Part shown: piece after piece, positions 54,778 to 61,686 of the stretch
Layout: each line of letters opens with the position of its first letter
Position numbering within the stretch: the stretch's first letter is position 1
Origin: Ruegeria arenilitoris
Lineage (GTDB): Bacteria > Pseudomonadota > Alphaproteobacteria > Rhodobacterales > Rhodobacteraceae
Reading direction: 5' to 3' (one strand)
NCBI RefSeq assembly: GCF_042675705.1
Contig: NZ_JBHTJJ010000006.1
Length of the DNA: 64,000 bases
Made by a program: the position numbers and the translations under genes
The notes under the pieces: model-generated
Databases searched by the model: none
What the model was told of the DNA's origin: nothing
What the model saw: the letters and a program-made list of their open reading frames with translations, nothing else

Positions 54778-55371
54778 ATGAGTTCGAACAGTGAAATCGA
54801 CGCCCTGATCGACCTGATGGCCAAGCTGCCGGGGCTGGGCCCGCGCTCGGCCCGGCGGGCGGTGCTGCACCTGATCCGCAAACGCGCCCTGCTGCTGACG
54901 CCTTTGTCGGACGCCATGCAGCAGGTCGCCGCCACCGCGCGCGAATGCCTGAACTGCGGCAACGTGGGCACCACCGATATCTGCGACATCTGCAATTCCG
55001 AAGACCGCGCCACCGGAGAGTTGTGCGTGGTCGAAGACGTGGCCGACCTGTGGGCGATGGAACGCGCGGGCGTGTTCAAGGGCCGTTACCACGTGCTGGG
55101 CGGAACGCTCTCGGCTTTGGACGGCGTCGGCCCGGATGACCTGCGCATCCCCCGCCTGCGCGATCGGGTGACCGCCGAAAACATCACCGAAGTGATCCTG
55201 GCCCTGAACGCAACCGTCGACGGCCAGACAACGGCCCATTACATCGCCGATCAGCTGGAGGGCCAAGTCCGTCTGACCTCGCTGGCGCAGGGCGTGCCGA
55301 TCGGGGGCGAGCTGGACTATCTGGATGACGGGACGATCACCGCGGCGCTGCGGGCGCGGAAGGAACTGTAG
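54778..55371 (+). CDS. recR: Recombination protein RecR
   Basis: RecR, with RecO and RecF, loads RecA at gaps. It has 197 residues: the helix-hairpin-helix LMAKLPGLGPRSARRAVLHL, the zinc finger CLNCGNVGTTDICDICNSEDR, the Toprim domain (LCVVEDVADLWAMERAGVFKGRYHVLGG) and the C-terminal Walker B-like LTSLAQGVPIGGELDYLDDG. It follows ybaB by 46 bases. Confidence 0.97.
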   Translation: MSSNSEIDALIDLMAKLPGLGPRSARRAVLHLIRKRALLLTPLSDAMQQVAATARECLNCGNVGTTDICDICNSEDRATGELCVVEDVADLWAMERAGVFKGRYHVLGGTLSALDGVGPDDLRIPRLRDRVTAENITEVILALNATVDGQTTAHYIADQLEGQVRLTSLAQGVPIGGELDYLDDGTITAALRARKEL

Positions 55372-55376
55372 CCGCC

Positions 55377-55400
55377 GCGTGCTGCCTGCATGCAGCACGC
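55377..55400 (+). terminator. Hairpin after recR
   Basis: Perfect 9-bp stem GCGTGCTGC / GCAGCACGC with a 6-base loop, 5 bases after the recR stop. No U-tract follows (TCTAGCCCC), so intrinsic termination would be weak. Confidence 0.45.
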
Positions 55401-55442
55401 TCTAGCCCCGCCTCGATTGCAAGGTACGGCTTGACCCATCGG

Positions 55443-55940
55443 TCAGGTGTAGGCACCCGAAGAGTAGGTCAATTCATAGGAATGGCTGTAGATCTCGAAG
55501 ACGATGCCGAACGGATCCTCGACATAGACCATGCGGTAGGGTTTTTCACCGGGGTAGTAGTACCGGATAGGCATGCGTTGCTTCCCGCCGGCCGCCACGA
55601 TTTTTTCCACCAAGCCTTCGACATCAGGATCCTGGACGCAGAAATGGAACGTTCCATTCCTGCGAAAGTCGATGTTGTTTTCCGGCGCGTAGTTCCCATC
55701 AAACTCAAAAAGCTCGATCCCGATACGATCGGCGGTCGCCAGATGCGCGATACGCAGTTTTTTCCAGTTCGGGCCAAACACGTCCGTGCACATCACGCCG
55801 ATGTCCGTGTCATCCTCGACCACGTCGGTTGGCGGCATGATCACGTAAAATCCCAAAACCTCGGAATAGAATTTCACGGCTTCGTCCACGTTCGGGACGG
55901 ACAACCCGATGTGAGAGAATGTTCTTGGATGTTGAGGCAT
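55443..55940 (-). CDS. VOC-superfamily (glyoxalase-like) protein
   Basis: A 165-residue vicinal oxygen chelate protein. It starts MPQHPRTFSHIGLSVPNVDE, 7 bases after AAGGAG. The two beta-alpha-beta-beta-beta modules are clear: SHIGLSVPNVDEAVKFYSEV...IELFEFDG and GTFHFCVQDPDVEGLVEKIV...VYVEDPFGIVFEIYSHSYE. Metal ligands are likely His in the first strand, Glu in ELFEF, His in FHFCV and Glu in FEIYS. It may be a lyase, dioxygenase or resistance protein; it is not a clear GloA. Confidence 0.82.
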   Translation of the reverse strand: MPQHPRTFSHIGLSVPNVDEAVKFYSEVLGFYVIMPPTDVVEDDTDIGVMCTDVFGPNWKKLRIAHLATADRIGIELFEFDGNYAPENNIDFRRNGTFHFCVQDPDVEGLVEKIVAAGGKQRMPIRYYYPGEKPYRMVYVEDPFGIVFEIYSHSYELTYSSGAYT

Positions 55941-56136
55941 GGCTTGCTCCTTGGTTTGTTGGGCAAGACGTATTTTGCGACGCCCTGGTTTCAAGCGCCC
56001 GCCCCACAAGGCAAAGCCGTGTTGTTCCATGCACATAGATCATCATGCACTGCAGCCGAGGCCCAGAATGATCTTTCCGTCGACCCCGCACCGTGTACTA
56101 TGCCCCAGCCTGACCCATTTGATATCGGAACCCGCC

Positions 56137-56625
56137 ATGAAACGCCTTCTCGCCCTGACCTTCGCCGCCTTCACCGCCACTTCCGCCTGGTCACAGCAAC
56201 TGGTCGACAAGGGGTTCGTCGAAGGCTGGAACATCATGATGGACCCCAATCTGGGCAATGGCTGCCTGATACAGACGGTGTATCAGGACCTGTCCGTGGT
56301 GCGCCTGGGCTATGATGCGCTGGACAATCGGGGCTATTTCACCGTTTTCCACAAGGGCTGGGGCGATATCGAACCTGGCAAATCCTATCCGATCCGGTTC
56401 GAGCTGGACGGCAAGAGCTTTGACGCCACAGCCATCGGGTTCAAGCAGGATCGGGTGCCCGGTGCGACCGTGTTCTTCACCGACCGGAACTTTGTTACGG
56501 CCATCGCCCAGAACAAGACGATGACGATCTACAACCCCGCGGGCGAGCGGGTTTTGGCGATCGATCTGAAAGGCACCGCCAAGGCATTGGACTATGCGCG
56601 GGACTGCCAGAACAAGAAGCTCTAG
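56137..56625 (+). CDS. Secreted protein of unknown function
   Basis: A 162-residue exported protein. The signal peptide MKRLLALTFAAFTATSAWSQ is cleaved after AWS or near it. The mature part reads as a beta-rich domain (WNIMMDPNLGNGCLIQTVYQ, YFTVFHKGWGDIEPGKSYPI, FELDGKSFDATAIGFKQD) ending ALDYARDCQNKKL. Two Cys could form a disulphide. I do not recognise a named family. Its stop overlaps that of the convergent RNase T2 gene by 4 bases. Confidence 0.7.
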   Translation: MKRLLALTFAAFTATSAWSQQLVDKGFVEGWNIMMDPNLGNGCLIQTVYQDLSVVRLGYDALDNRGYFTVFHKGWGDIEPGKSYPIRFELDGKSFDATAIGFKQDRVPGATVFFTDRNFVTAIAQNKTMTIYNPAGERVLAIDLKGTAKALDYARDCQNKKL

Positions 56626-57263
56626 CGAATTGGATCGAACAACGCATCCGAAGCGGTGCAGTCCCGGATCACGTCCCGCCCACAGGGCACCGGGTCCAGA
56701 TCACGTGACAGACAGATGCGCACTTCTTCGATGTAACCGTGCTTGCAAGTGACGGTGATCATGTCCGGCTCGAGCCCTGGATTGGCACTGAGGAAGGCAT
56801 CCTCGACCACGCGCGCCGGCAGTTTCACGGCTTTGTCCAACTTGCGAAACACCGGCGGTCGGGTAATGCGCTCATAAGCCTGCCGGGACAGCTCGTAATA
56901 GTCCACCGCAGACAGGCCCGAACAGGTGCCGTGTTTCTTCCACTGGTGCCAGGCCAGGCCCGAACTGCCTTGAATATCTTCCATCTGTCGGGTCATCGCG
57001 CGGGACGGCGGTGCTTTGGCTGTCGGGCAATAGGACGGCCAGCCCTGGTGATATTGCGGCCACAATCCGTGCAGGATCCAGCCGTGATCGTGGCGCGCAT
57101 CGCACTGGTCGGATCCGCGCGCGTCGCCTTCGCGGGCGCACCAGTTGGGCGACCAGCTCAGCGACAGGACGTAATAGTCGAACACGCCCGACTTCTCGCC
57201 ATCGGCCAGCGCGGCCTTCGCGCCCAAAATCCACACCAGCAGCCCCAATAACGCCCAGCGCAT
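56622..57263 (-). CDS. Ribonuclease T2
   Basis: A 213-residue exported RNase that cuts RNA through 2',3'-cyclic phosphates. It starts MRWALLGLLVWILGAKAALA with a signal peptide cleaved near ALA-DG; AGAGG precedes the ATG. The two active-site motifs are intact: HGWILHGLWPQY (CAS I) and AWHQWKKHGTCSG (CAS II), with four or more Cys for disulphides. It probably acts in the periplasm or outside the cell, scavenging nucleotides. Convergent with the secreted protein gene. Confidence 0.93.
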   Translation of the reverse strand: MRWALLGLLVWILGAKAALADGEKSGVFDYYVLSLSWSPNWCAREGDARGSDQCDARHDHGWILHGLWPQYHQGWPSYCPTAKAPPSRAMTRQMEDIQGSSGLAWHQWKKHGTCSGLSAVDYYELSRQAYERITRPPVFRKLDKAVKLPARVVEDAFLSANPGLEPDMITVTCKHGYIEEVRICLSRDLDPVPCGRDVIRDCTASDALFDPIR

Positions 57264-57393
57264 TCGCCTCTTCCCTTCTTGCATCTGCACGACTATATAC
57301 GGGCCAAGTTCCCCGACAACGGAAACCTGCCCCAAGACCACGGGGCCGCCGAATTCCGGCGACGGGACAGATGTATTCAAAGGAGACGGGCTG

Positions 57394-58155
57394 ATGGCAA
57401 AACCCCTGATGGCCAAGGCAACCGCCGTTTGGCTGGTGGACAATACCACGATCAGCTTCAAGCAGATCGCGGATTTCGTGGGCATGCACGAGTTGGAAGT
57501 GCAAGGCATCGCTGATGGCGATGTGGCGGCAGGCGTCAAGGGGTTCGACCCGATCGCCAACAACCAGCTGACTCAGGAAGAGATCGACAAGGCCGAGAAA
57601 GATCCGCTGCACAAGCTGAAGCTCAAGTTCAACCCGGCCGCCGCCGGCGAGGAAAAGCGCCGCGGTCCGCGCTACACGCCGCTGTCCAAGCGTCAGGACC
57701 GACCGAACTCGATCCTGTGGCTGGTCAAGTTCCACCCGGAGCTGACCGATGGCCAGATCGCCAAACTGGTTGGAACCACCAAGCCCACGATCCAGTCGAT
57801 CCGCGAGCGCACCCACTGGAACATCGCCAATATGCAGCCGATCGACCCGGTCGCGCTGGGCCTGTGCAAACAGTCGGAACTGGATGCCGCCGTCCAGAAA
57901 GCCGCTGCCAAGAAGGCCGCCGAAGGTGGCGTCATGAGCGATGACGAGCGCCGCAAGCTGGTCTCGACCGAACAGTCGCTGGAAATGGATGCCGCTCCCA
58001 AGATCCCCACGGCGATCGAGGGGCTGGAAACCTTCTCGCTGTCCGATGACGGCGACGAGGAAAAAGAAGACGAAGCAGTGGTGGATGCCGACAGCTTCTT
58101 CAACCTGCCCAAGGGCGGCGCCGAAGAAGACGACGAGGACGACCTGCGCAACTGA
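57394..58155 (+). CDS. trcR: Cell-cycle transcriptional regulator TrcR (DUF1013)
   Basis: A 253-residue cytosolic protein of the DUF1013/TrcR family, specific to alphaproteobacteria and annotated as a cell-cycle transcriptional regulator. It starts MAKPLMAKATAVWLVDNTTI with AAGGAG before the ATG. Two helix-turn-helix-like segments are visible: ISFKQIADFVGMHELEVQGI and LTDGQIAKLVGTTKPTIQSI. The C-terminus is highly acidic (DDGDEEKEDEAV, GAEEDDEDDL). It is followed at once by a strong terminator, so it forms its own unit. Confidence 0.92.
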   Translation: MAKPLMAKATAVWLVDNTTISFKQIADFVGMHELEVQGIADGDVAAGVKGFDPIANNQLTQEEIDKAEKDPLHKLKLKFNPAAAGEEKRRGPRYTPLSKRQDRPNSILWLVKFHPELTDGQIAKLVGTTKPTIQSIRERTHWNIANMQPIDPVALGLCKQSELDAAVQKAAAKKAAEGGVMSDDERRKLVSTEQSLEMDAAPKIPTAIEGLETFSLSDDGDEEKEDEAVVDADSFFNLPKGGAEEDDEDDLRN

Positions 58156-58164
58156 CACTGTGCT

Positions 58165-58194
58165 GGCCCCGGTCCGATGGACCGGGGCCTTTTT
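58165..58194 (+). terminator. Rho-independent terminator of trcR
   Basis: An 11-bp perfect stem GGCCCCGGTCC / GGACCGGGGCC with a 3-base loop, then TTTTTGG, 9 bases after the trcR stop. Confidence 0.92.
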
Positions 58195-58205
58195 GGAACT
58201 GGACC

Positions 58206-58595
58206 ATGCTGAACATTCTATCGTCTATCTTCGGGCCGCACCGGGCGGTTTCGATTTACGCTTTCGCAAAAACAAAGGGACTGGCCATTCTGGGCGGCGT
58301 GGCCGTTATCGCCGTAGCTGCCGGTCTGCTGCTGTTCAGCGGCGATGGGAAACACGAACACGAAGCGTTTCTGACCGTTCCCGTGCTGTCGGCCACACCG
58401 ATCAATGGTGATCTCAAGAACGGGGTCATCGCGTCGGTTCGATTGCCGGACGGATCGGCAACTTCAATCACCGCGACCGAGGCGCCGATCGCGCGCAGTG
58501 TCGGAACCACGGCCTGTGTGGAAAAACGGGTTTACGTGGACAGCGGCGAACCGCGCTATCGGTTCAAATTGCCAAGCAACTGCGGCGCAAGCTGA
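58206..58595 (+). CDS. Small membrane-anchored hypothetical protein
   Basis: A 129-residue protein with one N-terminal helix (LAILGGVAVIAVAAGLLLF, about 26-44) and a mostly beta C-terminal domain (TVPVLSATPINGDLKNGVIA, SVRLPDGSATSITATEAPIA, CVEKRVYVDSGEPRYRFKLP) that would lie in the periplasm. Two Cys may pair. I do not recognise the family. It lies between two strong terminators, hence has its own transcript, although no clear promoter remains in the 50 bases after trcR. Confidence 0.65.
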   Translation: MLNILSSIFGPHRAVSIYAFAKTKGLAILGGVAVIAVAAGLLLFSGDGKHEHEAFLTVPVLSATPINGDLKNGVIASVRLPDGSATSITATEAPIARSVGTTACVEKRVYVDSGEPRYRFKLPSNCGAS

Positions 58596-58602
58596 TTTGC
58601 AG

Positions 58603-58638
58603 AACCGCCCGGAGAATACTCCGGGCGGTTTTCTTCTT
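58603..58638 (+). terminator. Rho-independent terminator
   Basis: A 12-bp stem AACCGCCCGGAG / CTCCGGGCGGTT with a 4-base loop, then TTCTTCTT, 7 bases after the stop of the small membrane protein. It also lies just beyond the stop of the convergent permease gene. Confidence 0.88.
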
Positions 58639-59665
58639 ACAAAAGCTGGAACAGGATCCCGGCTGCAATAGCTCCGCTGATCCCAAGCCCGATGTAGGCT
58701 GCGAACACACGGGGTTTGACCAGAGACCAGACAGCCGCCATGGCCGGAATGGAACTGACGGCCCCGGCGATCATGAACGACATCGCGGCGCCCGCGCTCA
58801 TCCCCTGCTCCATCAGGCCGGCCAGAAGCGGCGGCGCGACATACGAATTCAGGTAGGCCGGCATCCCGACAAAGGCGGCGATCACGATCGGCAAGGCACC
58901 CTCGCCACCGACCAGCCGCGCGATCAGATCAGCCGGAACATAGCTGACCAGCAGCGCCTCGAGCACATAGGCCAGAGCGAGCCACTTCAGCAGGAACAGG
59001 CCGTTCTGCACGAATTCCCGACGGAACCGGACGCGGCGTTCAGGCTCTTGCCAAAAGCGCCAAAGCAGCGTGTCTTTCTTCGGACCGCAGCCACAGCATC
59101 CGGCCGGTTCATAGTGGCGCAGAGGTTGGGCAAAGGCACCCTGACGCATGAGAAAACGCACCGCGAACCCGCCGAACAATCCCAGTGCCACGGCTGCAAC
59201 GGCTTTGCCGATCGCAAACGGCCAGCCCAATGCGCCCGCCGTAATCAAAAGCGTGGGCGGGTCAATCAACGGCGAGCTTAGCCAGAAGGCCATCACCGCT
59301 GACAAGGGCGCACCCAACGCAAGCAGGCCCGCGATGAACGGAATCACCTCGCAAGAGCAGAACGGAGCCAACCCGCCAAACAATGCGGCCAGCAGGATCA
59401 TCCGGGTTTCGCGGCCCTCGAAGGCCCGGGCAACCATAGTCTCGGCCCCGCTGGCCTTGAGGTAGGACAGCAACAGCACTGCAAACAGGATGTACTGACC
59501 GGTGTGCACCAGAGCCTTGGCTGCAAAAGTCGTGACGTTCACCCAATTGCCTGGGTCCAGAATGGCCACAAGCACAAGGATCGCCACGATCAGGGCCCAA
59601 GGTGTCTTCAGCAGACCGGACAAGGTTTGACCAACGGCCTTCGGGGATTGGGTCAATTCAGCCAT
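58637..59665 (-). CDS. ArsP/DUF318-type permease
   Basis: A 342-residue polytopic permease of the DUF318/ArsP family (PF03773), some members of which export organoarsenicals. Two similar four-helix halves carry the hallmark FGGLAPFCSCEVIPFIAGLL and the later FVGMPAYLNSYVAPPLLAGL. A cytosolic Cys-rich loop (EPAGCCGCGPKKDTLL) could bind a soft metal. I chose the ATG giving MAELTQSPKAVGQ, 8 bases inside the ArsR gene's end, with AAAGG upstream. Co-transcribed with arsR, which points to a metal or metalloid substrate. Confidence 0.85.
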   Translation of the reverse strand: MAELTQSPKAVGQTLSGLLKTPWALIVAILVLVAILDPGNWVNVTTFAAKALVHTGQYILFAVLLLSYLKASGAETMVARAFEGRETRMILLAALFGGLAPFCSCEVIPFIAGLLALGAPLSAVMAFWLSSPLIDPPTLLITAGALGWPFAIGKAVAAVALGLFGGFAVRFLMRQGAFAQPLRHYEPAGCCGCGPKKDTLLWRFWQEPERRVRFRREFVQNGLFLLKWLALAYVLEALLVSYVPADLIARLVGGEGALPIVIAAFVGMPAYLNSYVAPPLLAGLMEQGMSAGAAMSFMIAGAVSSIPAMAAVWSLVKPRVFAAYIGLGISGAIAAGILFQLL

Positions 59666-59966
59666 CGTTGGCAACCTTTCTGGATTCATCCGCGCAGCAT
59701 TCGCTGAGGATGAACTGCGCCAGTGATCTCAATTCATCGAAACATGCTCGGTTGATTGTGGTCCGCCCGGATTTCTCCTGCTCGACCACGCCGCCTGCCG
59801 CCAAGAAACGCAGGTGATGAGCCAGGGTGGACGGTGCCATCCCCGTCCGGCTTTGGATTTCCCCGACCGTCAGACCCGCCTGTCCGGCCCGTACAAGGGT
59901 CTTGAGCACCTGCAATCGCGCCTCGGACCCCATCGCGGAAAACCCTGCAGCAGCTTTTTCCCACAT
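59658..59966 (-). CDS. ArsR-family repressor
   Basis: A 102-residue winged-helix metalloregulator. The DNA-binding part is EIQSRTGMAPSTLAHHLRFL. No ELCVCDL site in the recognition helix is present; instead Cys75 and the C-terminal pair Cys90-Cys91 (ILSECCAD) resemble the As(III)-binding sites of the C-terminal-Cys ArsR group. It overlaps the permease gene. A perfect palindrome 16 bases before its ATG is the likely operator. Confidence 0.9.
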   Translation of the reverse strand: MWEKAAAGFSAMGSEARLQVLKTLVRAGQAGLTVGEIQSRTGMAPSTLAHHLRFLAAGGVVEQEKSGRTTINRACFDELRSLAQFILSECCADESRKVANDG

Positions 59967-59981
59967 TTGGTTATCTCCATT

Positions 59982-59999
59982 AAACTAGATTTCTAGTTT
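59982..59999. promoter_or_regulatory. Palindromic ArsR operator
   Basis: AAACTAGA-TT-TCTAGTTT, a perfect 18-base dyad directly before the arsR ATG. Binding of a dimeric ArsR here would block the arsR-permease operon. Confidence 0.75.
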
Positions 60000-60055
60000 T
60001 TTAGTGGTGAACTATGCCCGTGTCAACCGTATGGGTAAATTTCCGTTGATCCTGA

Positions 60056-60087
60056 ATAAGTCCAGATTGCCCTGCATTTAAGTCCAA
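60056..60087 (+). promoter_or_regulatory. Direct repeats, probable TauR binding sites
   Basis: ATAAGTCCAG (60056-60065) and TTAAGTCCAA (60078-60087) are direct repeats 22 bases apart, two helical turns. On the other strand they read CTGGACTTAT and TTGGACTTAA, close to the CTGGACYTAA repeats I recall for Rhodobacter TauR. They end 13 bases before the tauR ATG. Confidence 0.68.
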
Positions 60088-60100
60088 CATATAACGAGGC

Positions 60101-61561
60101 ATGGGAATTTCGGTCGATACCTTCTTTCTGAAACCGGGCGGTCAGGGCACTCTGCAGGCGCAGATCCAGCAGATGATTGCCGAGGGCATCCTGTCAGGCC
60201 GCTTTCATGTCGGTGAGAAACTGCCGTCGTCGCGCAAACTGGCCGCGCATTTGGGTGTCAGCCGCATCACCGTGACGCTGGCCTATACCGAGTTGCTGGC
60301 AAATGACTATCTGACGGCCAAGGGCCGGTCCGGGTACTACGTGTCGCAGAACGCGCCAGTGCCGCCGAAATACACACCGGTTCAGCGCAGCGAAGAAACC
60401 GTCAACTGGGACGCCGCACTGGCCCGCCGTTTTTCCGACGGTGATTTTCTGGCCAAGCCACCGGATTGGCGGGAATACAGCTATCCGTTCATCTACGGCC
60501 AGGCCGACCGCACCCTGTTTGATCATGCGAACTGGCGCCTCTGCGCCGTTCGGGCCCTTGGCCACAAGGATTTCGATTCGCTGACCGGCGACTACGTGGA
60601 TCAGGACGATCCATTGCTGATCGAGTTCATCGCTCGCCACACGTTGCCCCGCCGCGGTATCGCCGCTCGGCCCGAGGAAATTCTGATCACGCTGGGCGCT
60701 CAGAACGCCCTTTGGCTGACCTCGCGCATTCTTCTGGGCCATGGGCGCAAGGCGGCGATCGAGGATCCCAGCTACTACGCTCTGCACGAACTTATGCGCT
60801 GCTCGGATGCCTCGATGACACCATTGCGGGTGGACAAGGATGGGTTGCCGCCCGAGTCCATCCCGGACGGCACCGACGTGATCTACACCACGCCCAGCCA
60901 CCAATGTCCGACAACCGCGACAATGCCCGTCGCCCGGCGTCACGACCTGTTGAAACGCGCCCGCGAACTGGACGCGATGATCGTCGAAGATGACTATGAG
61001 TTCGAGATGGCCTTTCTGGGTGCCCCGTCCCCGGCGCTCAAGTCTTTGGACAAGGACGGGCGTGTGGTCTACGTGGGCAGCTTTTCCAAGTCGTTGTTCC
61101 CGGGGTTGCGGCTGGGGTACATGGTCGGATCCGAACCGTTCATCCGCGAGGCTCGTGCGTTGCGGTCGCTCGTTTTCCGACACCCACCCGGCCATATCCA
61201 GCGAACGGCGGCCTATTTCCTGTCGCTCGGGCATTATGATGCTCAGATACGGCGTATGTCCAAGGCTCTGATGCAGCGGCGCAAGACGATCGAGGACGCG
61301 ATCGAGGCGAACGGGTTGACCGTGGCCGGGCGCGGCGTCTTTGGTGGATCGTCGATGTGGATGAAGGCACCGGACCATGTCGACACGGCGGAACTCGCGA
61401 AAACGCTGCAGAATCAGAGTGTTCATATCGAGCCCGGCGCTGCTTTCTTCTCGGGGCCGGATCGGCCCAGGAACTATTACCGCCTGGGGTATTCCTCGAT
61501 TTCGGCTGACCGGATACCCGCGGGAATCGAACGGGTTGCGGCCGTGATCCGGGCCTGCTGA
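60101..61561 (+). CDS. tauR: Taurine-responsive MocR/GntR regulator TauR
   Basis: A 486-residue MocR-type regulator: an N-terminal GntR winged helix (LSGRFHVGEKLPSSRKLAAH, VSRITVTLAYTELLANDYL) fused to a fold-type I aminotransferase-like domain that binds PLP (the Lys in YVGSFSKSLFPGLRLGYM). TauR activates taurine catabolism genes when taurine is present. It precedes xsc by 125 bases, the usual order. The start MGISVDTFFLKPGGQ has GAGG only one base before it, so translation may be weak. Confidence 0.92.
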   Translation: MGISVDTFFLKPGGQGTLQAQIQQMIAEGILSGRFHVGEKLPSSRKLAAHLGVSRITVTLAYTELLANDYLTAKGRSGYYVSQNAPVPPKYTPVQRSEETVNWDAALARRFSDGDFLAKPPDWREYSYPFIYGQADRTLFDHANWRLCAVRALGHKDFDSLTGDYVDQDDPLLIEFIARHTLPRRGIAARPEEILITLGAQNALWLTSRILLGHGRKAAIEDPSYYALHELMRCSDASMTPLRVDKDGLPPESIPDGTDVIYTTPSHQCPTTATMPVARRHDLLKRARELDAMIVEDDYEFEMAFLGAPSPALKSLDKDGRVVYVGSFSKSLFPGLRLGYMVGSEPFIREARALRSLVFRHPPGHIQRTAAYFLSLGHYDAQIRRMSKALMQRRKTIEDAIEANGLTVAGRGVFGGSSMWMKAPDHVDTAELAKTLQNQSVHIEPGAAFFSGPDRPRNYYRLGYSSISADRIPAGIERVAAVIRAC

Positions 61562-61686
61562 GGCCACACTGGACCTACTCCGGCGCCGTGTCTGGCCCTA
61601 ACCCAGATGCCCCCGTTGCGCCAAAACCAATGGCAAGCCAAGGCGTATCGCCTGACCGTTTCCACCATTGCTTGGAGAGCGTCCAA

